From an uncultured Ruminococcus sp. (lineage in GTDB: Bacteria > Bacillota > Clostridia > Oscillospirales > Ruminococcaceae): 63,728 nt of DNA. A model generated the notes under the pieces. It made no database searches and was not told the origin of the DNA. It saw only the letters and a program-made list of their open reading frames with translations. Shown one piece after another: positions 50,766 to 59,440 of the stretch. Position 1 is the stretch's first letter; every line of letters begins with the position of its first letter. Both the position numbers and the translations under genes were made by a program. Location: contig CANQWA010000012.1 in assembly GCA_947627445.1 (NCBI GenBank), positions 1 through 63,728 of the forward strand. Reading direction: 5' to 3'.

Positions 50766-52979
50766 ATGAAACAAACAAAAAGCAAACGTTTCTTTGCATT
50801 TTTTATTCTTCTTATCATATTCGTCATTTTTTTAGCGGTATATGTATATTCAATTGTAACGGGAAATATCCTCGAAGATGCGGCGGTCAACAACATCAGG
50901 GAAGTGGCAGTGCATGACCGTAATTCCATAACGATGTTTATTGAATATAATTGGAAGAACCAGCAGCGTATCGGCGAAAGACTCAAACGAAACAGTCAAA
51001 AACTTAAAACTGTCAGTCAAATCAACGAATATCTGGGACTTGAAACGTATGAGTCAACATTCGATAAAGTCTATCTGCTGATGGAAGACGGTTCCTATTA
51101 TACCGATATTACTTACAGAAAAGACAGCAATACGCCCGATTATTATCCATATATGGATTTGTTTGCCAATACGGATAGTTACAAAGTCATCGGTTATGAT
51201 GCACTTCCTATCATGGGATCCGATAATGTTGTCATTTACGGTTATAAATTATCCGGCTGTCCCAAAAGTGAAGTATTATCCGGCATAAAAATAGGCGAAG
51301 ATCAAAAAGAGGTTTTTGCCGTGATAGGAATTTGTAAGAGATCTACCATTGTAGATGGTCTTGTCATTGAAAATTATGTTGATGATTCGGGCAATACACA
51401 GGGTTACAGTTCGGTAGTCAATGAAGACGGCGAATATGTCGTGGACAGAAAAGATGCGGCAAGCTCTGTTTCTGATAATTTATTTGATATCATTGAACGC
51501 TGTGACAAATCTGATCTCACTCCCTCCGATGTGCAGGAAAAAATGCGTGCCGGCAAAGAATTCTGGTTTTATATGGATCATAACGGTGTTCGTGAACTAA
51601 ACTATTGCGCGCCGTTAAACAGCAGCAGTGTGAATTGGTATTTTTTCATGTCGGTAAACGATAAAGTACTGAAAGATCAGACAGAATTATTTGTTTTGCT
51701 TATCATTGCAGCGATGAGTGCAACGGTTATTGTGATTATCATTGCATTTGTATTGACCATCATTATGCAAAGGAAGACGCAGATCGCTCATGCGCAGGAA
51801 AAAGCACAAAGCGAATTTTTATCGAATATGAGTCATGAAATTCGTACACCGTTAAATGGTATTATCGGATTAAATTACCTGATGATGAATGCAATTGACA
51901 CGCCCGAAAAACATCTTCAAATCAAGGAATGGCTGAAAAAATCGCAAAATACGGCAGAATATCTGCTTGCACTCATCAATGATGTACTGGATATATCTAA
52001 GCTTCAGGCAGGAAAAGTGGAAATCGCCCATGCTCCCATGCTTGTCGAAACAATGGCAGAGTCCGTTTATTCCATGCAGTACGATAATATTACAGGCCGT
52101 GGCATTGAATTGATAAAAGACTTTCGTATCACAGTTCCTTGTATACAGTGTGATGAGGTACATATCAAACAGGTGCTGATGAACATTGTCAGCAATGCGG
52201 CAAAATTTACGCCTGCGGGAGGAATCATCAAATTGTCAGCAAGCCAGAGCATGATGGATGAAACTCATGTGATGACGACATTTGTCTGCGAGGATACGGG
52301 CTGCGGAATGAGTAAGGAATTTTTGAGTGAAATATTCAATAAATTTACGCAGGACCGCAACAGCACCTCCAACTCTACCAAAGGCACAGGCTTGGGAATG
52401 GCTATAAGCAAATTGCTGATAAATGCAATGGGAGGAGAAATAAGCATCGAGAGCGAATTAAATAAGGGCAGCAAATTTACGGTTGAAATTCCCGCCGAAA
52501 TTTGTGAAATTCCCGATTATCTGAAGAGCAACTCGGATCATGATGCGAAAAAAACGACTGACAGCTCCGGTAACAGCGCCAAATCCATGAAAATTCTTGT
52601 TGCCGAAGATAACGAATTGAATGCGGAAATATTAATGGAGATATTAAACGAATTTGGATTTATTCCTGTACACGCTCAGAACGGACAAGAAGCGGTGGAT
52701 ATCTTTGAAAAATCAAAGATAAACGAGTTTAAGATTATCCTGATGGATATGCGTATGCCTGTTCTGGACGGCTGTGAAGCATCATCAAGAATCAGAAAAC
52801 TTGACCGTGAAGACGCCAAAACCGTTACAATATTCGCCTGCACCGCAAACAGTTTTCAGGAGGACAGGATTAAGGCTTTAGACAGCGGAATGAACGACTT
52901 TTTAACAAAGCCGATAGACATCCATATTCTGCTCCAGAAAATGGAGCAGATCCAACGTGAAAAACACAACATTCAATAA
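50766..52979 (+). CDS. hybrid sensor histidine kinase with C-terminal receiver
   Basis: About 737 residues from ATG 50766; a TTG at 50682 would add 28 residues with no ribosome-binding site. Two membrane helices (about 9-31 and 308-332) enclose an extracellular sensor. HisKA with phospho-His357 (NMSHEIRTPL), HATPase_c (N-box NIVSNAAKF, G-boxes DTGCGMS and GTGLGMA), then a receiver with Asp661 (ILMDMRMP) and the lysine in LTKPID. No DNA-binding output, so it must pass phosphate to another protein not found here. The solute-binding lipoprotein gene follows after 9 bases. Confidence 0.92.
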   Translation: MKQTKSKRFFAFFILLIIFVIFLAVYVYSIVTGNILEDAAVNNIREVAVHDRNSITMFIEYNWKNQQRIGERLKRNSQKLKTVSQINEYLGLETYESTFDKVYLLMEDGSYYTDITYRKDSNTPDYYPYMDLFANTDSYKVIGYDALPIMGSDNVVIYGYKLSGCPKSEVLSGIKIGEDQKEVFAVIGICKRSTIVDGLVIENYVDDSGNTQGYSSVVNEDGEYVVDRKDAASSVSDNLFDIIERCDKSDLTPSDVQEKMRAGKEFWFYMDHNGVRELNYCAPLNSSSVNWYFFMSVNDKVLKDQTELFVLLIIAAMSATVIVIIIAFVLTIIMQRKTQIAHAQEKAQSEFLSNMSHEIRTPLNGIIGLNYLMMNAIDTPEKHLQIKEWLKKSQNTAEYLLALINDVLDISKLQAGKVEIAHAPMLVETMAESVYSMQYDNITGRGIELIKDFRITVPCIQCDEVHIKQVLMNIVSNAAKFTPAGGIIKLSASQSMMDETHVMTTFVCEDTGCGMSKEFLSEIFNKFTQDRNSTSNSTKGTGLGMAISKLLINAMGGEISIESELNKGSKFTVEIPAEICEIPDYLKSNSDHDAKKTTDSSGNSAKSMKILVAEDNELNAEILMEILNEFGFIPVHAQNGQEAVDIFEKSKINEFKIILMDMRMPVLDGCEASSRIRKLDREDAKTVTIFACTANSFQEDRIKALDSGMNDFLTKPIDIHILLQKMEQIQREKHNIQ

Positions 52980-52988
52980 GGAGAAAAA

Positions 52989-54380
52989 ATGGGAAAAAGG
53001 ATTACCGCATTTTTATTGCAAATCATACTCGCAGTGACATTTTCATTCTGCCTTGCCGGTTGTTCTGAATCGAAGAAAACAGAAAAAGAAATTATCATAA
53101 AAGTACCTCATACCAGTACGATGAATTGCATTTCAAATGAAAATATCAAAAATGTCCGTACTCTTCTTGAACTCGCAAGCAAGGATTTTATTGCACAATA
53201 TGACAAAGATGTCAAAATAAAAGTCGTAGAATTTGAAGGCGGCGAGGAAACAAAAGCGATAACAAATTCTTTCGGCAAAAGCGATGCAGCAGATATATTA
53301 TATGATGGATTTTTTAATATGAGCTCGTTTATCCATACCGGAAAAGTTATTCCTATAGACGATATCCTGACACAGGAAATGAAAGATGATATATCTCCTG
53401 CTTATTTGGAACACGGACGATTTAATAATAAGCTCTATATGTTGCCTTATATGAGTTCGGAAAACATTCTCATATATAACCGGGAAATGCTTGAAAAATA
53501 TGGTTTGGAGGAATATATTGACGAGGGCGAAGTAATTTCAAACTGGAGCATGGAGGACTGGACGATAATATTGAATACACTGGCGGATCAATTTGCAGAA
53601 GAGGGCAAAGGCAAGGTTCCCATGATGATGTACGCCAAAGATAATCAGGGCGATACTCACATCATGACAATGCTGCGTGCTTTCGGCAGTGATCTGTTTG
53701 ACAGCAACAATAATTTTGATCTTGCTGATGATCCCGATGTTATTTCTGCCCTCAGGTGGCTTCAGAACGGTGTGGATCGAGGTTGGTATCTGCCTGTTCC
53801 GTATGACAAAACAATGTCTGATAACAGCAGCAAATTTAAAATGGACGAGCTTACTTTTTATAACTTTAATCTGGGAAGTTCCACGTACAGCAGAGTTAAA
53901 GAAGATTACAATGCAGAGACAAAGACTTTTAAAAAGTACGGCTTTGTGAATTACCCCGGTAATCACTGTACGATCTTCAACGAAGGATTTGAGATCTTCG
54001 ACAACGGCGACAGCGAAAAAATAGAGATAGCCAAAGACTTCATAAGATATTTTTATGAAACCGATAAATGGCTGGAATGTTCTGCCGGAAGTATCCCGGT
54101 AAGCAAAAAAGTCATGGAAAAATATAAAGATGATATATTGCTTTTAGAGGCGTTCTCACATAATTCCGTCAATTCGGTAGATTATACACGAAATCTTCCC
54201 AATTGGCAGGGCAGCGAAAATTCTGTCAGAAGCGTATTTTACCAAGAAATCGCTCTGCTTTTGATTAAGGATGCGGACGGTAATTTTGCCGTTACACCTG
54301 AAGAGTGTGCGAATAATTTACAGGAGAAATTAAATGCAGCTATATCTGACGGACGCAAAAACAGTATACTTCATAATTAA
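52989..54380 (+). CDS. extracellular solute-binding lipoprotein, second of the sensor cluster
   Basis: 463 residues. Lipobox CLAGC (lipid on Cys25) after a typical signal. Binding-protein fold of the sugar/oligopeptide type (DILYDGFFNMSSF, YMLPYMSSENILIYNREMLEKYG, FRYFYETDKWLECSAGSIPVSK region). It differs widely from the protein at 49-50 kb. It is co-transcribed with the upstream histidine kinase (9-base gap, AAGGAG). No ABC permease nearby, so a role as ligand receptor for the kinase is inferred. Confidence 0.88.
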   Translation: MGKRITAFLLQIILAVTFSFCLAGCSESKKTEKEIIIKVPHTSTMNCISNENIKNVRTLLELASKDFIAQYDKDVKIKVVEFEGGEETKAITNSFGKSDAADILYDGFFNMSSFIHTGKVIPIDDILTQEMKDDISPAYLEHGRFNNKLYMLPYMSSENILIYNREMLEKYGLEEYIDEGEVISNWSMEDWTIILNTLADQFAEEGKGKVPMMMYAKDNQGDTHIMTMLRAFGSDLFDSNNNFDLADDPDVISALRWLQNGVDRGWYLPVPYDKTMSDNSSKFKMDELTFYNFNLGSSTYSRVKEDYNAETKTFKKYGFVNYPGNHCTIFNEGFEIFDNGDSEKIEIAKDFIRYFYETDKWLECSAGSIPVSKKVMEKYKDDILLLEAFSHNSVNSVDYTRNLPNWQGSENSVRSVFYQEIALLLIKDADGNFAVTPEECANNLQEKLNAAISDGRKNSILHN

Positions 54381-54415
54381 AGCAACACCGCACAAAGATT
54401 GTGCGGTGTTGCTTT
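54381..54415 (+). terminator. hairpin after the second binding-protein gene
   Basis: Exact 15-bp arms AGCAACACCGCACAA and TTGTGCGGTGTTGCT with a 3-base loop, followed by a short TT. Confidence 0.75.
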
Positions 54416-54427
54416 AAGAACTGGTTC

Positions 54428-54592
54428 TAGGGCGTGTTGACACTAAAATAAAGCGCAGATTTTTGAGCAGAATTTCTGCGCAGACAAAGAGAGAAAACGC
54501 AGGCGGGCTGTCGCCCGGCAAGTTTTCTCGATGCAGTATGCGTAAAATTCTGCCAAAAAGATGCGTTTTAGGCTTAGTGTCAACACGCCCTA
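54428..54592 (+). mobile_element. MITE-like element, palindromic intergenic element copy 4
   Basis: 165 bp with perfect 19-bp terminal inverted repeats, TAGGGCGTGTTGACACTAA (54428-54446) and its complement (54574-54592). Inside is the core shared with copies 1-3: GATTTTTGAGCAGAATTT, a central hairpin GAGAAAAC-GCAGGCGGGC-TGTC-GCCCGGCAA-GTTTTCTC, GATGCAG, AAATTCTGCC. No reading frame. Target duplications are not clear. It lies 47 bases before the LytTR regulator gene. Confidence 0.7.
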
Positions 54593-54639
54593 AGATAATC
54601 CGGCTGTCCATCATCCAATTGAATTACAGGAGGAGTATT

Positions 54640-55323
54640 ATGATAAAAATTGCCGTAGTAGATGATGAACTGATCTGTAAAGAGATCGTGGGGTTAATCA
54701 GGAAATTAAATGTTTGTTACGATTTTGACTTTCGACCTGAATATTATTGCTCTTGTGAAGAAGTATATAACCGTATTGTGCGTGGATGCGATTATGATTT
54801 GATTTTTCTGGATATTGAGTTTTCAGGGATGAATGGAACTGAATTTGGAAAGATGCTGCGTATGAAGATGAAAAATTATGATACGCAAATCATTTTTATT
54901 TCTGCTGTCAAAGATTATGCAATGGAGCTGTTTCAAATCAGACCAATCGACTTTCTTGTGAAACCGATTACAGAAGAAACGCTCCGATCCTGTATGCTGG
55001 CTTATATGACCCATTTTGAAAATACAAATGGATTTCTTGAGTATACATTAGAAAACATTAAACATAGAATCAGAATTCAAGAAGTTCTATATTTAGAAAG
55101 CAATAGAAAAAAGACTGAGTTTCATACACGAAGCTCCACTTTTTCAGCCTATGGAAAAGCCACGGATATTATTGGTGATAATCAAAACAAGTTTGTCTGT
55201 ATTTCCCGTGGATTATATGTCAATATACAGCATATTATCGAAGCAACTGCGAAGGAAATTCTTCTGACAGATCATTCTAAATTATATATCAGCCGAGGGT
55301 GTCAGGATACAGTAAGAGACTGA
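54640..55323 (+). CDS. LytTR-type response regulator (AgrA-like)
   Basis: 227 residues from ATG 54640 (AGGAGGAG upstream; an in-frame start further up would lie inside the palindromic element). Receiver (about 1-120): acidic pair VVDDE, phospho-Asp58 (IFLDIEFSG), Lys in FLVKPI. LytTR DNA-binding domain (about 130-227; IRIQEVLYLESNRKKTEFHT). The extreme C-terminus is a little short. It forms an operon with the AgrC-like kinase 24 bases downstream. Confidence 0.9.
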   Translation: MIKIAVVDDELICKEIVGLIRKLNVCYDFDFRPEYYCSCEEVYNRIVRGCDYDLIFLDIEFSGMNGTEFGKMLRMKMKNYDTQIIFISAVKDYAMELFQIRPIDFLVKPITEETLRSCMLAYMTHFENTNGFLEYTLENIKHRIRIQEVLYLESNRKKTEFHTRSSTFSAYGKATDIIGDNQNKFVCISRGLYVNIQHIIEATAKEILLTDHSKLYISRGCQDTVRD

Positions 55324-55347
55324 TTATCTGAAATATAAGGAGATAAA

Positions 55348-56559
55348 ATGAGTACCATTTTATATATCACTTCCAATGCTATCCGTGTATATGCAATTCG
55401 TGTGTTTATCCATACATTTTTGGGCAAGAGCCGACTCAGCCCTCTGCTTCATAGACTAACTTATGTTTTTTATTTTCTGATAAGTACAATTGGTTGGCTA
55501 TATGGTAAAAATCCCATGCTGAATTTATTTTTAAATACCTTACCGGTTCTTTTGATCACATTTCAATATGATGCATCATGGCCGAAAAAAATATTTTCCG
55601 TCATTTCATCCTGTGCAGTAGGTATGTTTATTGATTGGATAGAAATAGCGGCTTTTGGCAGCATTGTCATCATAGAAAGCGGGTTTATGCAATGCATCGT
55701 CTTTTTAATTTGTGCATCTTTGTTTAGACATTATTACAAAAGCAAAGAGAAATATTCATTTCAATCCAAATATTTATGGTTTTTGATCTTCATTTCTATT
55801 GGAACCGCATGCATTGGAATTATCATAGAGAATGAAAATTCACCATACGATTACTTAGTTGCAACCATATTATTGCTGATTAACTTTTTGAATTTTTATA
55901 TTTATCATTTAGAACAGGAAAGTTTCATCGCACATTATCAATTAAAACTGATTGAAACTTCTAACTATGCATATCAGAATCAGATAAAGATCATGCATGA
56001 ATCTCAGCAGAAAATTCGTTTTTTGAGACATGATTTTCATCGGCATATCAACAAATTGAAGCTTTTGTCAGAAAAAAACGATATGCAAAGCATCACACAA
56101 TATTTAAATGAGATGGAAGATTCAGTTGTGACCAAAAAAGAATATTCCAAAACGGGAAATGAAGATGTGGATAGTCTGTTGAATTATGAGCTGTCACTGG
56201 CTGCTGAATTTGGGACTGAAATCATTTGTGATATAAATTTGCCTGAAAAACTAAATATCTCCTCTTTTGATATGACAATTTTATTAGGGAATCTAATGGA
56301 TAATGCCATTGAAGCACTAAGGCATTCTAAAAGAAAGTGGTTGAAAGTGCATGTTCAATTTCATAAAGGCGTAATACGAATGGATATTGAAAATTCTTAT
56401 GATCCCACATATAGAAAAAAGAAGGATGATAGAGAACATGGAATCGGTCTGTTAAGTGTAAAGAATACCTTACAGAAGTATCATGGTAAATTAGATTCAT
56501 ATTCGGAAGAAAATATGTACCATACAACAGCTATTTTCTATAATAGCTTGGATCCATAA
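55348..56559 (+). CDS. AgrC-like sensor histidine kinase (GHKL/HPK10 type)
   Basis: 403 residues. Six or so N-terminal membrane helices (about 1-195) form the sensor; then a short dimerisation helix with phospho-His228 in LRHDFHRH, and a GHKL ATPase domain with N-box NLMDNAIEA and G-box GIGLLSVKN. This layout is typical of peptide-sensing kinases such as AgrC and VirS. No AgrB protease or AgrD-like prepeptide gene is visible, so the signal source is unknown. AAGGAG precedes the ATG. Confidence 0.9.
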   Translation: MSTILYITSNAIRVYAIRVFIHTFLGKSRLSPLLHRLTYVFYFLISTIGWLYGKNPMLNLFLNTLPVLLITFQYDASWPKKIFSVISSCAVGMFIDWIEIAAFGSIVIIESGFMQCIVFLICASLFRHYYKSKEKYSFQSKYLWFLIFISIGTACIGIIIENENSPYDYLVATILLLINFLNFYIYHLEQESFIAHYQLKLIETSNYAYQNQIKIMHESQQKIRFLRHDFHRHINKLKLLSEKNDMQSITQYLNEMEDSVVTKKEYSKTGNEDVDSLLNYELSLAAEFGTEIICDINLPEKLNISSFDMTILLGNLMDNAIEALRHSKRKWLKVHVQFHKGVIRMDIENSYDPTYRKKKDDREHGIGLLSVKNTLQKYHGKLDSYSEENMYHTTAIFYNSLDP

Positions 56560-56590
56560 GAACCGGACACGATTCTGTGTCCGGTTCTTT
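56558..56590 (+). terminator. terminator of the LytTR two-component operon
   Basis: Exact 13-bp arms AAGAACCGGACAC and GTGTCCGGTTCTT with a 6-base loop. Confidence 0.8.
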
Positions 56591-56642
56591 GGCTATAAAA
56601 TAAAAAATAGGCGAAATCATCGTACATTTCGAGTGCCTTTTT

Positions 56643-57851
56643 TCAAGACTCCTCCTGCGGCTTCTGTCTTGGCGCAGTCGGGTCAGCATCCCGTACATAT
56701 ACCTCCTGGGTTGTACCGATCTCCCCTTCCAGCGTATAAACCACATTCCATGTCAATCCTTCCTCTGTCCGGATCTCCTCCGTCTCACTGGAAATGATCT
56801 TTACTTCCGATAAAAAATTCTCCTCATACCGCTGCACCTGTTCCTGTAAGTTTACGGCAGCATCCAAAGGCGTCAGAGCAGTCAGATGCCTTTCATAGGC
56901 ATAGAATTTTTCCATGTATATCCCTACAGGAAGTTCTTTGCCCATCAGAGAAAACCACCGATAAGATGTCGTTTTCCGAAAATTCTCACCAATATCTGAT
57001 TTCGGTTCCAGAGGAATATGCCAGGAAAACAAATCCAGATACTGCCGCTTTGAAACTTCTCCGGTTTCTTCCTGTATCTCCTGCACAAAGGGACAGCAAA
57101 AGGTTTCCGTTTGGGTGTAAATACCGGTAACACTGCCCATGGCATGACGAACACCAAGATGCCCTGACGGGTCGGTAACAATACCGCTTACTAAAAGTTC
57201 TCCTTTTTGTACACCATCACCCACCAGCCGCATCACCTGACCGCAGCCAATGGTAAACCCGGTGATCTGGGCATCCTGCGTAGATATGATATTACAAGGA
57301 ATTCGCTCCTCTACCATTTCCGGCTCTGGTGTTCGCTCCATGACTTCTACCACCAGGCGATTTCCTGTATGGCGCATTCCCACCCAAGCCAGCTCATCTA
57401 CCTGAGCACGGATGGCATGTTCACATGCAGCAAAATCAATGGAAGGGATCCAACTGCCCCGGACGACCTTCTGCTCCTCCAGTACCGCCAGGATCTCCGC
57501 CGTCTGTGCCTTTTCATTGCCTGTCACTTCCACATTCAGCACAATATTGGAACCATAAAACAACAATGCTCCAGCCAGAAGAAACCCTATAGGGATCCCC
57601 AAGCGAAAACGATACCGATGTAAAAGCTGTGCCAGAGTTGCACGAGGGGTAAACTCCAATGTAACGCCGTGCTTTTTTGCCAGACCTTCCACATCGTCCC
57701 GACACCGGGAAAACACACGAAAGCAATAGTTGCCGCCAAAACAACGCTGACCCCGGCAGCAGATACCGGCTTGCTGCATTTCGTTGATAAATCGGTACAA
57801 GCTTCCGCCGGAAGCTGATACATCATATTCACCTCGCAGACGCTGTTCCAT
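56643..57851 (-). CDS. yqfD: sporulation protein YqfD
   Basis: 402 residues from ATG 57851 (AAGGAGG 5 bases upstream). A cytoplasmic N-terminal part with four cysteines (ICCRGQRCFGGNYCFRVFSRC), one membrane helix (about 85-105; GIPIGFLLAGALLFYG) and a long extracytoplasmic domain (VEVTGNEKAQTAEILAVLEE). This is the YqfD family, mother-cell-expressed and needed for efficient sporulation in Bacillus. It overlaps yqfC by 23 bases. Confidence 0.92.
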   Translation of the reverse strand: MEQRLRGEYDVSASGGSLYRFINEMQQAGICCRGQRCFGGNYCFRVFSRCRDDVEGLAKKHGVTLEFTPRATLAQLLHRYRFRLGIPIGFLLAGALLFYGSNIVLNVEVTGNEKAQTAEILAVLEEQKVVRGSWIPSIDFAACEHAIRAQVDELAWVGMRHTGNRLVVEVMERTPEPEMVEERIPCNIISTQDAQITGFTIGCGQVMRLVGDGVQKGELLVSGIVTDPSGHLGVRHAMGSVTGIYTQTETFCCPFVQEIQEETGEVSKRQYLDLFSWHIPLEPKSDIGENFRKTTSYRWFSLMGKELPVGIYMEKFYAYERHLTALTPLDAAVNLQEQVQRYEENFLSEVKIISSETEEIRTEEGLTWNVVYTLEGEIGTTQEVYVRDADPTAPRQKPQEES

Positions 57852-58110
57852 GTCCGCCTCCTTTCGGTGTAAACGTGATGGACTGAATCTCGCCATGAAT
57901 GCAGAGGCTATCCGGTGTACGGCTGTCTGTTCGGAGATCTGCTCCCCAGATCTCCAAAATCATATCCGTGGTTTGCACCACAATAAGAATGTCATTGTAT
58001 TCTAAAATACGGCGGCAGTTTTCCAAATATAGTTTCCGGTTACCCTGCATCTGAAGATACGTCTGTAAGCGGAGTATACGCCGTGCGGTGTTTCTGATGC
58101 GGCTGATCAT
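57829..58110 (-). CDS. yqfC: sporulation protein YqfC (YabP/YqfC family)
   Basis: 93 residues, a small beta-rich protein (LYLENCRRILEYNDILIVVQ, DMILEIWGADL) of the YabP/YqfC family linked to spore coat or cortex formation. Always next to yqfD, here overlapping it, so the two form one operon. I see no clear sigma-E promoter, but did not exclude one. Confidence 0.85.
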   Translation of the reverse strand: MISRIRNTARRILRLQTYLQMQGNRKLYLENCRRILEYNDILIVVQTTDMILEIWGADLRTDSRTPDSLCIHGEIQSITFTPKGGGHGTASAR

Positions 58111-58204
58111 AGGGAATCACCTCCATGCAATGTATGTGAAAAAGAGAAAAAATATGCCCGGCATGTTCTATATATTGGAATTGACGATTTTGGGGGAAAA
58201 AATC

Positions 58205-58233
58205 TTTACTTTTCCCAATGGATATGATATAAT
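58205..58233 (+). promoter_or_regulatory. promoter of the metallophosphoesterase gene
   Basis: TTTACT (58205-58210), 17 bp, TATAAT (58228-58233), 30 bp before the ATG. Confidence 0.65.
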
Positions 58234-58263
58234 AAATACAGAAATACAGAAAGGTTTCTGACT

Positions 58264-59118
58264 ATGAGACAAGAAAAGCCTCCGAAAAGGCGAAAACGAT
58301 GGATCACATGGAGCATTTGCATGGCACTTTTGCTGCTGATCCTGCCGGGATTGTACAACGGCATGTGCATTCAGAACTATTGTCTGGAATCTGAAAAGAT
58401 CACAAATCCCATCCGTATTGCTCTGGTCAGTGATCTGCATTCCTGCAAATATGGCAAAAACCAACAAAATCTGATCGAAGTCATTGATGGACAGAATCCG
58501 GATCTCGTCATGCTGACAGGTGATATTTTTGATGATCAGATTCCTGACGCCAATACAGAACAATTTTTAGCAGGAATTGCTGAAACATACCCCTGTTATT
58601 ATGTCACCGGCAATCATGAATACTGGAGTGGAGCAGATGCATTTGACAAAAAGATGGCAATTCTGGCGAAATATCATATCAACAGGATGTCCGGCACATC
58701 CGAAATAATCTCGCTGAATGGAGAAACACTGCAAATATGTGGTGTAGACGATCCGGATGCCATCCAGATTGATGCGCCGGAAGGCAGCTTTCAGGAGCAG
58801 CTGAACCTTGTAAAAGAGCAGACACAAGACGAATATTATACCATTTTATTATCGCATCGTCCAGAATTATTGGAACAGTACACAGACGATCAGTTTGATC
58901 TGGTTCTGTCTGGACATGCACATGGCGGACAATGGCGGATCCCCGGTATTCTGAACGGGCTTTATGCACCGGATCAGGGGTTATTTCCCCAATACGCCGG
59001 AGGGATATATCAAAGCGGCGATACCACAATGGTCGTCAGCCGGGGACTTGCAAGAGAATCCACCCGGATTCCGAGATTCTATAATCGCCCGGAACTTGTG
59101 ATCATTGACCTGCTTTGA
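58264..59118 (+). CDS. membrane-anchored calcineurin-like metallophosphoesterase (YaeI type)
   Basis: 284 residues. One N-terminal membrane helix (about 17-36), then the phosphoesterase core with all five metal-binding blocks: ALVSDLHS, LTGDIFDD, YYVTGNHEYW, LLSHRPE and SGHAHGGQWR. The catalytic side probably faces outside. The family includes UDP-DAG-type and phospholipid phosphoesterases; the substrate here is unknown. GAAAGGTTTC precedes the ATG. Confidence 0.9.
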   Translation: MRQEKPPKRRKRWITWSICMALLLLILPGLYNGMCIQNYCLESEKITNPIRIALVSDLHSCKYGKNQQNLIEVIDGQNPDLVMLTGDIFDDQIPDANTEQFLAGIAETYPCYYVTGNHEYWSGADAFDKKMAILAKYHINRMSGTSEIISLNGETLQICGVDDPDAIQIDAPEGSFQEQLNLVKEQTQDEYYTILLSHRPELLEQYTDDQFDLVLSGHAHGGQWRIPGILNGLYAPDQGLFPQYAGGIYQSGDTTMVVSRGLARESTRIPRFYNRPELVIIDLL

Positions 59119-59230
59119 GTCTCCCTTCTGTAGAGGAACGGGTTCTAATTCCATGTGCCAATGTATGGGCTGGGATATGTCATATTTGTTTTTGTCATAA
59201 ATTTTGTTTCGGATTCTTAAAATATAAAGT

Positions 59231-59318
59231 GGTAGTTCATGGAGCGAAAACCAGCTGATTTAGGACAGTAGCGGTAGCTTTTTCGCCTTGCCCTCGTCAA
59301 AATGTTGCTCGAAAATCC
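59231..59318 (-). repeat. palindromic intergenic element, copy 5 (reverse orientation)
   Basis: On the minus strand it begins GGATTTTCGAGCAACATTTT (59318 downward), like copies 2 and 3, and has GGCGAAAA and TTTTCGCT arms around a central region that lacks the GCAGGC core. AAGAACTTGTTTCC precedes it at about 59345. It occupies most of the 322-base gap between the phosphoesterase and DUF2262 genes, where I see nothing else. Confidence 0.45.
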
Positions 59319-59440
59319 ATAGTCAAATCCGATGGAAACAAGTTCTAAGATTATTCATATGAATATAATAATTTGAAAATCATTTTTTGTGATGACATTA
59401 CAAGGTTGTAATAAATAATATTGAAGGAATGTAAATTATT

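Noticed and set aside
56560-56642. AgrD-like prepeptide near the AgrC-like kinase
   Set aside because: The gap holds a terminator only; no short frame with a Cys-containing peptide and ribosome-binding site on either side.
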